Assembly (NCBI GenBank): GCA_023416195.1
Contig: JAEZID010000551.1
Span: forward strand, 1 to 7,509
DNA from: Pseudomonadota bacterium
GTDB taxonomy: Bacteria > Pseudomonadota > Alphaproteobacteria > Azospirillales > Azospirillaceae
Length of the DNA: 7,509 nt
Direction: 5' to 3'
Shown here: in pieces, positions 1 through 5,990 of the stretch
Position numbering within the stretch: position 1 is the stretch's first letter
How the letters are laid out: the number at the start of each line of letters is the position of its first letter
Position numbers and translations under genes: made by a program
The notes under the pieces: generated by a model
What the model was told of the DNA's origin: nothing
Databases searched by the model: none
Seen by the model: the letters and a program-made list of their open reading frames with translations, nothing else

Positions 1-2
1 GT

Positions 3-95
3 CGCGTTTCCGGCGTTCCGTTCGAACGGGTTAGCCGCGCGACGCGCCTCGGCGGGGCCCCTCAATCGGATGTGTTAGTAAGCATTTCCGTCTGA
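3..95 (+). CDS. possible 3' end of an upstream gene (partial)
   Basis: Reading from base 3, the frame is open for 30 codons and ends at a TGA at 93-95. The peptide ends in DVLVSISV, an alternating hydrophobic strand of the kind that closes outer-membrane beta-barrels. Codon third positions are less GC-rich than in the genes that follow, and the other two forward frames close earlier (stops at 32-34 and 76-78). The family cannot be named from 30 residues. If real, it would be the gene preceding the glycosyltransferase, ending about 80 bp before it. It could equally be non-coding sequence open by chance. Confidence 0.25.
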   Translation, partial: RVSGVPFERVSRATRLGGAPQSDVLVSISV

Positions 96-125
96 CCGGC
101 CGGCTTCCCGTCATGCATCATCGGG

Positions 126-166
126 GCAGCGGCAATGATCGTGGTTGTCGCTGCGCAAATTGTTTT
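126..166 (+). other. leader hairpin with T-rich tail before the GT26 gene
   Basis: GCAGCGGCAA (126-135) pairs with TTGTCGCTGC (145-154) over 10 bp, counting one G-U wobble, around a 9-nt loop. An AT-rich stretch (155-166, including TTTT at 163-166) follows. The ribosome binding site of the next gene begins at 167. The hairpin could be a weak intrinsic terminator for the preceding gene or a structured leader of the GT26 mRNA. The T run is interrupted, so termination is not certain. Confidence 0.35.
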
Positions 167-171
167 AGGAG
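167..171 (+). promoter_or_regulatory. ribosome binding site that fixes the GT26 start
   Basis: AGGAG lies 6 nt before the ATG at 178. The alternative in-frame ATG at 172 directly abuts this AGGAG and leaves no spacer, so the downstream ATG is the likely start. Confidence 0.75.
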
Positions 172-177
172 ATGTGC

Positions 178-960
178 ATGCCGAGCCCTCGTGACGTCCT
201 GGCACTGATCGAGAGAATACGGTGTATTTCAAGCGAGGAAGAACGCCAGCATTTGCTGTCGTCTTTGGGCGCTGTGGAACGGCCGACCATTCTGTCGTTC
301 GTCAACGCACACAGCGTCAATCTGTGCGCGACCTCCGCTCCGGCGCTGGCCGCGTTCCGGGCTTCCGACGTGATCCTACGCGACGGGATCGCGTTGCAGC
401 TCTCCCTGCCCTGGCTTGGCCAGCCGGCGGGCCTCAACATGAACGGTACCGATTTCATCCCGCTGCTGCTGCGCACGCTGCCGGCACGCCGGGTGGCGAT
501 CTACGGCACGGCCACGTCCTGGCTGGAACGCTGCCGCACCCACCTGGAAGACTGCACACCGCACGCGTACGTGGACCTGCAGCACGGCTTTCATCCCAAC
601 GGCCATTACATCGAGTGCGCCCGGCAGCATCGCCCAGACGTCATCCTGCTCGCCATGGGCATGCCCCGACAGGAGGAGGTCGCGGTCGAACTGAAGCGCG
701 CGCTCGACCACAAGGTTTTGATCGTCAACGGCGGGGCCATCGTCGATTTCCTGGCCGGGAGATTCGCGCGGGCTCCGACGCTGGTCCAACGCCTTGGCTT
801 CGAATGGGCGTTCCGGCTCGCCCAGGAGCCGCGCCGGCTGTTCCGCCGCTATTGCGTCGGGGCCTTCGGCTTCGCCCACAACGTCCTGCTTCTGCGCCGT
901 GCCGCCGCCACGCGTTCGTCCCGCGCTCCAGCACCAGCGCCCATGCATAAGGAGCTTTGA
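178..960 (+). CDS. WecG/TagA/CpsF family glycosyltransferase (GT26)
   Basis: This 260-residue protein is a GT26 glycosyltransferase, a family that moves a sugar from a nucleotide donor to a polyprenyl-linked acceptor at the cytoplasmic face of the inner membrane. Relatives are WecG (enterobacterial common antigen), TagA (teichoic acid) and GumM (xanthan). Visible family motifs are NAHSVN (43-48), the RDG motif with the putative catalytic Asp69, NGTDF (89-93), YGTATS (109-114), HGFHPNG (136-142), the signature MGMPRQEE (160-167) and NGGAIVDFLAG (184-194). The C-terminal segment RFARAP...GFEWAFRL..EPRRLFRRY (195-225) matches the appendage that attaches TagA to membranes. Its length is normal for the family. 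The gene ends 3 bp before the GumC/Wzc gene, whose ribosome binding site lies inside this reading frame, so the two are surely co-transcribed. Donor and acceptor cannot be read from the sequence. The family call is firm; a role in EPS repeat-unit assembly is inferred from the neighbour. Confidence 0.92.
   Translation: MPSPRDVLALIERIRCISSEEERQHLLSSLGAVERPTILSFVNAHSVNLCATSAPALAAFRASDVILRDGIALQLSLPWLGQPAGLNMNGTDFIPLLLRTLPARRVAIYGTATSWLERCRTHLEDCTPHAYVDLQHGFHPNGHYIECARQHRPDVILLAMGMPRQEEVAVELKRALDHKVLIVNGGAIVDFLAGRFARAPTLVQRLGFEWAFRLAQEPRRLFRRYCVGAFGFAHNVLLLRRAAATRSSRAPAPAPMHKEL
949..954 (+). promoter_or_regulatory. ribosome binding site for a GTG start, inside the upstream gene
   Basis: AAGGAG lies within the last codons of the GT26 gene, 9 nt before the GTG at 964. 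It supports the GTG as the true start and suggests translational coupling of the two genes. Confidence 0.8.
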
Positions 961-963
961 GAA

Positions 964-3324
964 GTGGAAAACCTTCCCCAGATCAACCGCGGTGGGCCAC
1001 CGGCTCCGGCGTGGCCCACCGGCATCCCTGGCCCCGGCCTGTCGTCGCGAGGCGAGTTCGAAGGGCAAACCCCGGCCGCGGGGCCGGATTTCCGGTTCAT
1101 CCTGCGCGTGCTGGGCAGCCACAAGTGGCTGATCGCCTTCATCGTGGTGACCCTGACCGGGCTGTCGGCGCTGGGCGTGTCGATGCTGAAGGACCAGTAC
1201 ACGTCCGAAGCTCTTCTGCTGGTCGATAACCGCCAGGTGCGCATCGTGCGCGAGGCCGAACAGGTGGTCGGCGCCATGCCGGCCGAGGACGCGGCCATCC
1301 TCAGCGAGATCGAGATCCTGAAGTCGGCCCATGTGCTGAACCGGGTGATCGAGGATCTGAACCTGGGCACCCACCCCGAGTTCAACCCGCCGGCCCAGGA
1401 GGACGAGACCCTGCCGCTGATCGAGCGCGCGGTGGCCCAGGGCCGCGACCTCGCCGGCCGCGCCTGGGGCGACGAGCTGCCGGGTCCGATCGCCTGGCTG
1501 CTGAGCCACGGCGACGGCGTCGCCAGGGACATCCGGGCGCGCGAGGCGCACGCCGCTCTCGGCAACGACCAGATCATGGCGCGCATCCACCGCAAGCTGG
1601 ACGTCACCATCGTCGGCCGGTCGCGCGTGATCCAGGTGCGTTTCAGCGCCAAGGAGCCGCAGCTGGCCCGCGACGTGGTGGACGGCATCGTCCGCCACTA
1701 CATGGAAACCCGCCAGAAGATGGACCGCGACCTGTCCACCGGCGCCATTTCCTGGTTGCAGGACCGCATCAACACCCTGCGCCAGGAAGTGGCCGAGGCC
1801 GACGGCAAGGCCGAGGCGGCCCGCATGAAGGCCGGCCTGATCAAGGGCGGCACCGGCCCGATGGCCATGCACGAGCTTGAGTCGACCCGCATGCGTCTGG
1901 CCGAGGCCTCGGCCATCCGCGCCCGCAGCGTCGCCCAGGCGGACGCGCTGGAGCGCAACCTGCGCGCCGGCAACTGGAACGCCATCGGCGGCAGCATCGC
2001 CTCCCCGGTCGTCGCCCAGCTGCGCGCCACCGTCGCGGCGATCTCCACCGAAATGGCCCAGCTGTCGCGCCAGTACGGCCCCAAGCACCCGCGCATCGTC
2101 GAGCTTCAGGCCCGCCTGAACGAGGCCAACTCCTCGCTCCAGCAGGAAATCCGCCGCGAGATCAACGGCGTCCGCGAGGCCGCCCAGGTCGCCGTGGAGC
2201 AGGAGAACGCCCTCAAGAGCATGATTGCGAAGATGGAAGGCAGCTACGCGACCATGCAGGAGGACGCGATCCCGCTGCGCACGCTGGAGTCCGAGGCGCA
2301 GGCCAAGCGCCAGCTGCTCGACAACCTGCTGGCCCGCCTGGAGGAGGTCGAGGCGCAGAAGGACACCCGCGCCTTCCCGGCCGCCGTCAAGCTGGTGTCG
2401 GCCCCGCAGGTGCCGCACGAGCCGTCGGGTCCGTTCCGCATCCTGCTGCTGCTGGCCGGCTTCGTCGCCTCCGTCGCCCTGTCGATCTTCACCGTGTTCG
2501 GCCTGGAGCTTCTGCAACGCCACATCCACACCCCGGACGCCGTCCGCCGCATCCTGGGCGTGGGCGTGGTCCACATCGTGCCGCACCACAGCGACCGCGG
2601 CGCCAAGGGCCGGCTGTACCGGATCTTCCAGCGCCATCCCTTCTCCCTGTTCAGCGAGTCGCTGCGCGCCCTGTTCCGCAACCATCTGTCCGACCTCGGC
2701 CCGGTCGGCTCCATCGCGGTGACCTCGGCCCGGCCGCAGGACGGCAAGACCTCGCTCAGCCTCGCCGTGGCGCAGGTGGCGAGTCAGGCCGGCCGGCGCG
2801 TGGTGATCGTGGACACCGACTTCCGCCGCTCGCGCATCGACGGCCTGTTCGAGCTGTCGGCCAAGAAGGGCCTGTCGGACTGGATCGCCGGCGAGGCGTC
2901 GCTGGACGAGATCGTCCACGTCTCCGACGAGGTTCCGTTCGCCATGGTTCCGGCCGGCCGCCTGAACGCCATGACGCTGGACCGCTTCAACGTGGACAGC
3001 CTCGTCCACCTGATGGCCGGCCTGTCGCCGCAGTTCGATCTGGTGGTGTTCGACACCGCCCCGGCGCTGGCCGTGTCGGACGCCCGCATCGTCTGCGGCG
3101 CCGCCTCCAAGGTTCTGTTCGTCACCCGCTGGGGCCACACCACGGCCAGCGATCTTCAGGCGGTGGCGGATCTCGGCCCGATCGACCACGACAAGTTCGT
3201 GTGCGTGATGACCGACGTGAACCTGAAGAAGGCCGCCTCGAAGGGCTACCAGGGTCCGTACAACAGCTACGTCGCGACCCGGAAGTACTACGGCAACCCG
3301 ACCACCATGCGGGTCGCGCCGTAA
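964..3324 (+). CDS. GumC/Wzc-type polysaccharide co-polymerase with BY-kinase domain
   Basis: This 786-residue inner-membrane protein belongs to the chain-length determinant/tyrosine autokinase group (PCP-2a), which controls polymerisation and export of EPS or capsule. A Pro/Gly-rich N-terminus (1-40) precedes the first membrane segment (about 55-74) of a Wzz domain. A long periplasmic helical region follows, with predicted coiled coil at about 261-335 and 375-465 and a YGPKHPR motif at 371-377. The second membrane segment is at about 491-513. The cytoplasmic kinase has Walker A ending GKTS (587-597), Walker A' VVIVDTDFRR (613-622) and Walker B LVVFDTAPAL (693-702). The C-terminus carries five tyrosines (762, 766, 769, 775, 776), as expected for autophosphorylation. 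It starts at GTG with a good ribosome binding site, 3 bp after the GT26 gene. Length and domain order are typical of Gram-negative single-chain Wzc/ExoP proteins. The usual proline after the Walker A' arginines is replaced here (RRSR). Which polymer it serves is unknown. Confidence 0.94.
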   Translation: MENLPQINRGGPPAPAWPTGIPGPGLSSRGEFEGQTPAAGPDFRFILRVLGSHKWLIAFIVVTLTGLSALGVSMLKDQYTSEALLLVDNRQVRIVREAEQVVGAMPAEDAAILSEIEILKSAHVLNRVIEDLNLGTHPEFNPPAQEDETLPLIERAVAQGRDLAGRAWGDELPGPIAWLLSHGDGVARDIRAREAHAALGNDQIMARIHRKLDVTIVGRSRVIQVRFSAKEPQLARDVVDGIVRHYMETRQKMDRDLSTGAISWLQDRINTLRQEVAEADGKAEAARMKAGLIKGGTGPMAMHELESTRMRLAEASAIRARSVAQADALERNLRAGNWNAIGGSIASPVVAQLRATVAAISTEMAQLSRQYGPKHPRIVELQARLNEANSSLQQEIRREINGVREAAQVAVEQENALKSMIAKMEGSYATMQEDAIPLRTLESEAQAKRQLLDNLLARLEEVEAQKDTRAFPAAVKLVSAPQVPHEPSGPFRILLLLAGFVASVALSIFTVFGLELLQRHIHTPDAVRRILGVGVVHIVPHHSDRGAKGRLYRIFQRHPFSLFSESLRALFRNHLSDLGPVGSIAVTSARPQDGKTSLSLAVAQVASQAGRRVVIVDTDFRRSRIDGLFELSAKKGLSDWIAGEASLDEIVHVSDEVPFAMVPAGRLNAMTLDRFNVDSLVHLMAGLSPQFDLVVFDTAPALAVSDARIVCGAASKVLFVTRWGHTTASDLQAVADLGPIDHDKFVCVMTDVNLKKAASKGYQGPYNSYVATRKYYGNPTTMRVAP

Positions 3325-3342
3325 GCCTCCCTCTCCTTGCAC

Positions 3343-3377
3343 CCCCTCTCCCCACCGGGGGAGAGGGGCTTTTTTTT
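3343..3377 (+). terminator. strong intrinsic terminator after the GumC/Wzc gene
   Basis: A perfect 11-bp stem, CCCCTCTCCCC (3343-3353) with GGGGAGAGGGG (3358-3368), closes a 4-nt ACCG loop. One C and eight Ts (3370-3377) follow. The stop codon of the GumC/Wzc gene is 18 bp upstream. The structure ends only 8 nt before the ribosome binding site of the GH10 gene, so it also forms part of that gene's leader if transcription begins upstream. Confidence 0.9.
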
Positions 3378-3385
3378 CACAGCAC

Positions 3386-3389
3386 GAGG
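3386..3389 (+). promoter_or_regulatory. ribosome binding site of the GH10 gene
   Basis: GAGG lies 9 nt before the ATG at 3399. The reading frame stays open upstream into the GumC/Wzc gene, but this site selects the ATG at 3399, which also places the signal sequence close to the N-terminus. Confidence 0.7.
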
Positions 3390-3398
3390 CCCGACATC

Positions 3399-4691
3399 AT
3401 GGTCCCGCCCTCGCCCGATACCCGAAAGCCGCACCTATTCGACCGCATCGCCCTGAGCCGCCGCGACGCCCTGCGCGCCGCCGTCGGGGCGGCGGTGCTG
3501 GCGAGCTGCAACGCCGCCACCGACCCGGCGGTCGCCGCCGCCCAAGCCATTACATCCCCGGGCGCCTCCCCGAGCACGGCGCCGAACGTGACGCTGCGCG
3601 ACGCCTGCCGGGCCGCCGGGGTGCGCCACGGCGCCGCCCGCGACCATTACATCGACCCGGAAGACCCGATGCTCGACACGCTGATGGCGCGGGAATGCGA
3701 CGTGGTCACGCCGGAGAACGGCGGCAAATGGGCGGTCTTCCAGCCGCAGGACGGCCGGTTCGACTGGCGCCGCTTCGACGCCGGCGTGGAGCTTGCCCGC
3801 AGCATCGGCGCCCAGCCCAACTGGCACTGCGCCCTGTGGCAGCACATGGGCATGCCCGACTACATGAAGCTGCCGGTCGATGTGATGCCGGAGCTGGGCA
3901 TCGGCGAGAACCGCTACTTCTCCGCCGAGGGCACGCTCTCCCCGGAGAATCATTGGGAACGCTTCACCGGCATGGTCGCCGCCGTGAAGCGGCGCTACGG
4001 CGACATCTTCTACCGCATCGACGTCGCCAACGAGGTCTTCTTCTGGGAAACCGGCTACAGCCACCCGCATGAGCAAGACCGCCACGGCTTCCGCAAGGGC
4101 ATGTGGTGGGTGGCGGCCGGCGGCGCCGAGAAGGGGCCGGAATGGCTCGATCCCTTCTTCCACCACATCCGGCGGGAGTTCCCCTCGGCCAAGCTGGTCA
4201 TCAACGACTTCGGCATCGAGCTGGCGGAGGGCTGGCAGCAGCGCAAGCGCGACTACCTGCTGACCTGGCTGACCGACGCGGTGGCGCGCGGCGTGCCGGT
4301 GGACGGGGTCGGCCTGCAAAGCCACCTGATGGCCGGCAAGCCCTACGACCGCGACGGCATGCGCCGCTTCTACCGCGCCGTGGACCGGCTGGGCCTGCCG
4401 ATCCACATCACCGAGTTCGACGTGGACGAAACCCACCTGCCCCGCGCCTGGTCCCGCACGGAGAAGGACCGCAGCATGGCGTGGCTGGCCGGGCGGTATG
4501 TGGCCGACGCCATGGCCAACGCCCGGCTGGCCGAGCTGTGCTGGTGGCACCTGCGCTCCGACCTGAACTACATCGCGCGGGAGAAGCCAGAGTTGCAGCC
4601 GCAGCCGTCGCCCTACGACGCCGCCTCGCGCCCTTTGCCGATGTACGAGGCGACCGTGCAGGCCCTGCGCGGGCGGACGCGGGCGGGTTGA
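3399..4691 (+). CDS. GH10 glycoside hydrolase (endo-1,4-beta-xylanase family), predicted Tat lipoprotein
   Basis: This 430-residue protein has the conserved blocks of glycoside hydrolase family 10, retaining enzymes that cleave internal beta-1,4 bonds in xylan and related glycans. Motifs in order are VTPENGGKW (103-111), NWHCALWQHMGMPDYM (141-156), DVANE with putative acid/base Glu212, VINDFGIEL (267-275), VGLQSHL (304-310) and HITEFDV with putative nucleophile Glu339. The N-terminus has a twin-arginine motif SRRDAL (20-25), a short hydrophobic segment and a lipobox LASC with Cys37. This predicts Tat export and lipid anchoring. Asn at the position after Cys would not retain it at the inner membrane under the E. 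coli rule. The C-terminal block CWWHLRSDLNY (381-391) departs from the usual tryptophan-containing GH10 pattern, so the substrate may not be plant xylan. It lies between an EPS co-polymerase and a methyltransferase and is bracketed by two related hairpins. The family call is firm; processing of the locus's own EPS is inferred. Confidence 0.92.
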   Translation: MVPPSPDTRKPHLFDRIALSRRDALRAAVGAAVLASCNAATDPAVAAAQAITSPGASPSTAPNVTLRDACRAAGVRHGAARDHYIDPEDPMLDTLMARECDVVTPENGGKWAVFQPQDGRFDWRRFDAGVELARSIGAQPNWHCALWQHMGMPDYMKLPVDVMPELGIGENRYFSAEGTLSPENHWERFTGMVAAVKRRYGDIFYRIDVANEVFFWETGYSHPHEQDRHGFRKGMWWVAAGGAEKGPEWLDPFFHHIRREFPSAKLVINDFGIELAEGWQQRKRDYLLTWLTDAVARGVPVDGVGLQSHLMAGKPYDRDGMRRFYRAVDRLGLPIHITEFDVDETHLPRAWSRTEKDRSMAWLAGRYVADAMANARLAELCWWHLRSDLNYIAREKPELQPQPSPYDAASRPLPMYEATVQALRGRTRAG

Positions 4692-4699
4692 CGCGCATC

Positions 4700-4726
4700 C
4701 CCTCTCCCGCCGGAAGCGGGAGAGGG
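4700..4726. terminator. hairpin after the GH10 gene, terminator-like or REP-like
   Basis: A perfect 11-bp stem, CCCTCTCCCGC (4700-4710) with GCGGGAGAGGG (4716-4726), encloses a 5-nt loop, 8 bp after the GH10 stop codon. No T run follows; the next bases are C-rich. It may stop transcription with Rho, protect mRNA ends, or be a dispersed repeat. It shares the core CCCTCTCC/GGAGAGGG with the terminator at 3343-3368. Confidence 0.6.
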
Positions 4727-4841
4727 TTACCCCCACCCCGACGCCTACTCCGATCGAACCGGTCATACCCGCCATTCGCACCGCCTACGAACGATTTCCG
4801 GCTCCCTAAATTCAGGGCTGGTCATGTCGCTTTTTCCCCAT

Positions 4842-4845
4842 GAGG
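4842..4845 (+). promoter_or_regulatory. ribosome binding site that sets the methyltransferase start
   Basis: GAGG, within ATGAGGT, lies 6 nt before the ATG at 4852. The in-frame ATG at 4840 overlaps this site and has no purine-rich site of its own, so 4852 is preferred. The same ATGAGGT string precedes the modular GH5 gene. Confidence 0.65.
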
Positions 4846-4851
4846 TCGGTC

Positions 4852-5772
4852 ATGGAACGCCTGAACGCCCAGGAACTGGTTGCCCGCTACAAGCGGAAAT
4901 TCGGCCTCGCGCCGAGCTATCCCCTCAGCGAGAGCATGGTTCTCCAGCACTGGGATCTGGAACGCCGGCTGGCGCGCGAACTGCTCGACTCCCGCCGGGA
5001 GGAGCGCTGGTCGGTGTTCGAACGCTGCTACACCGCGCTTTACTCGGCCTGCCCCTGGCTGAACGACGCGGTGGACACCTCGGTCCAGGACGACCAGCTG
5101 GACTTCGGCCATTTCCTGACGCTGCTGAAGGGCGCCACGGACGTGTACGAGGTCGGCTCCGGCAAGGCGCGGCTGCTGGGCTTCCTGGCGCGGCACGGCT
5201 ACCGCTGCGTCGCCACCGAGGTCACCCGCGAGCGCGGCGAGCGCTGGATCGACGAGCGCACCAACGTCACCTGGCGCTGCTGCGACGGCGTCAACCTCGC
5301 GGCGTTCGAACCGAAGGAGCATTACGACGCGGTCGTCTCCACCCATGTCATCGAGCATTTCCACCCCGACGACGTGATCCCGCACATGGAGAACGTGCAC
5401 GCCATCCTGAAGCCGGGCGGCCGCTACGTGCTGAGCATGCCGCACAAGCACGCCGGGCCGATGGACCTGTCGGAGGTCTTCGGGCTGGACGAGCCGATCT
5501 GCATGCACCTGCGCGAATACACCTGGGCGGAGACGGAGGCGGCGTTGCGCAAGGCCGGGTTCGAGCGGATGGAGGCCGTCTACATCGCCCCGCTGGCCGT
5601 GCGGCGGCGCCTGCCCATCCATTTCTCCGGGCGCGGCTATCTGGCCTATGTGAAGGCCGTGGAGGCTCTGCTGGGCGCGATGCCATTAACCATGAGGCGC
5701 AAACTCGGGAAGCTCGGACAGCTCTATCTGTTCCGTCCGGAGGTCTTCATGGTGGCCCACAAGGCCCGCTGA
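4852..5772 (+). CDS. class I SAM-dependent methyltransferase
   Basis: This 306-residue protein carries a Rossmann-type SAM-binding domain in its middle. Motif I is YEVGSGKARLLGFLA (99-113), the acidic residue ending strand 2 is Glu123 in VATEVT, the strand-4 region is YDAVVSTHVIEHF (158-170), and LKPGGRYVLSMP (186-197) is the standard post-motif loop and strand 5. HVIEHF and LKPGG are typical of the Methyltransf_11/UbiE-like class. About 95 N-terminal residues before the SAM fold, and about 100 after it, match no domain I recognise and may bind the acceptor. There is no signal peptide or membrane segment, so it acts in the cytoplasm. Its place in an EPS locus suggests methylation of a sugar or lipid-linked glycan, but the acceptor is not shown by the sequence. 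It is separated from the GH10 gene by 160 bp with a hairpin and is followed by another large hairpin, so it may be its own transcription unit. Confidence 0.87.
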   Translation: MERLNAQELVARYKRKFGLAPSYPLSESMVLQHWDLERRLARELLDSRREERWSVFERCYTALYSACPWLNDAVDTSVQDDQLDFGHFLTLLKGATDVYEVGSGKARLLGFLARHGYRCVATEVTRERGERWIDERTNVTWRCCDGVNLAAFEPKEHYDAVVSTHVIEHFHPDDVIPHMENVHAILKPGGRYVLSMPHKHAGPMDLSEVFGLDEPICMHLREYTWAETEAALRKAGFERMEAVYIAPLAVRRRLPIHFSGRGYLAYVKAVEALLGAMPLTMRRKLGKLGQLYLFRPEVFMVAHKAR

Positions 5773-5818
5773 GAGTCCTCCCCCAATCCCCACCGTAAAG
5801 AAATCAAACACTTGTGGT

Positions 5819-5880
5819 CGCGAGAACCCACTGTGCCTGCAAAGTCGCAGTAAAGTGGGATTCTCGCGTCCCTTTCTTTT
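5819..5880 (+). terminator. long bulged hairpin with T/C-rich tail, likely terminator of the methyltransferase gene
   Basis: CGCGAGAACCCACT (5819-5832) pairs with AGTGGG (5854-5859) and TTCTCGCG (5861-5868), giving 14 bp with a single bulged A at 5860. The loop contains a second short stem, CTGC (5837-5840) with GCAG (5847-5850). The tail TCCCTTTCTTTT (5869-5880) is T-rich but interrupted by C. It lies 46 bp after the methyltransferase stop. Termination is the simplest reading. The bulge and nested stem also fit a structured leader or protein-binding RNA. Confidence 0.6.
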
Positions 5881-5891
5881 CACAGGAGATC

Positions 5892-5922
5892 GTGGCTTTC
5901 GGGCAGCATTTCCCTAAAATGC
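5892..5922 (+). promoter_or_regulatory. candidate promoter with overlapping inverted repeat
   Basis: TAAAAT (5915-5920) matches the sigma-70 -10 consensus at 5 of 6 positions, with a weak -35 (GTGGCT, 5892-5897) at 17-bp spacing. It is overlapped by the inverted repeat GCATTT-CCCTA-AAATGC (5906-5922). The same stretch also reads TGG-N10-GC (5893-5907), the spacing of a sigma-54 promoter, with TGGC and GCA matching. Only one reading, if either, can be right. Confidence 0.3.
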
Positions 5923-5984
5923 GAAATGTCTCGTTAACCATTCTGGACGAACCTCGGCTCCAGCGAAATACGGAAATGAGGTAA
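5892..5984 (+). CDS. possible 30-codon leader peptide
   Basis: A frame from GTG at 5892 runs 30 codons to TAA at 5982-5984. The stop overlaps the ribosome binding site of the GH5 gene and ends 6 bp before its ATG. An AGGAGA at 5884-5889 precedes the GTG, but the 2-nt spacing is too short for efficient initiation. An internal ATG (5919) has no clear ribosome binding site. Codon use is not GC3-rich, unlike real genes nearby. It may be chance. Confidence 0.15.
   Translation: MAFGQHFPKMRNVSLTILDEPRLQRNTEMR
5978..5982 (+). promoter_or_regulatory. ribosome binding site of the modular GH5 gene
   Basis: GAGGT lies 8 nt before the ATG at 5991. It supports a start with no signal peptide; no in-frame alternative start with its own site is seen upstream. 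Confidence 0.75.
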
Positions 5985-5990
5985 CTTCCA

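Larger units (their letters stand above)
4692..4851. other. intergenic region between GH10 and methyltransferase genes
   Basis: These 160 bp hold the hairpin listed at 4700-4726 and a 14-bp imperfect palindrome CCCTAAATTCAGGG (4804-4817, 6 of 7 positions symmetrical) about 35 bp before the methyltransferase start. TAAATT (4807-4812) inside the palindrome could be a weak -10 element, but no convincing -35 element is spaced correctly. No small gene was seen. Confidence 0.4.
5773..5990. other. intergenic control region before the modular GH5 gene
   Basis: These 218 bp are clearly less GC-rich than the genes. They contain the hairpin at 5819-5868, a pyrimidine tail, a candidate promoter with an inverted repeat around 5906-5922, a possible 30-codon leader frame (5892-5984) and the ribosome binding site at 5978-5982. 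No recognisable RNA gene or known riboswitch was seen. Confidence 0.6.

Noticed and set aside
376..3342. Very long open frame (988 codons) on the minus strand opposite the GT26 and GumC/Wzc genes
   Set aside because: It is the antisense of two well-identified genes. High GC content removes stop codons from that frame, and its translation is His/Arg/Gly/Ala-rich with no domain.
3201..3398. Upstream extension of the GH10 reading frame into the GumC/Wzc gene
   Set aside because: The extra 66 codons would cross the terminator, have no ribosome binding site at their start and would bury the Tat signal. The ATG at 3399 fits better.
3435..4781. 448-codon minus-strand frame opposite the GH10 gene
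   Set aside because: It mirrors the codon pattern of GH10, has low-complexity Val/Gly/His composition and no recognisable family.
81..5913. Shared 9-mer AGCATTTCC at 81-89 and 5905-5913, in two upstream regions
   Set aside because: A 9-base match between two stretches of about 200 bp is not rare enough by chance, and the flanks do not match.
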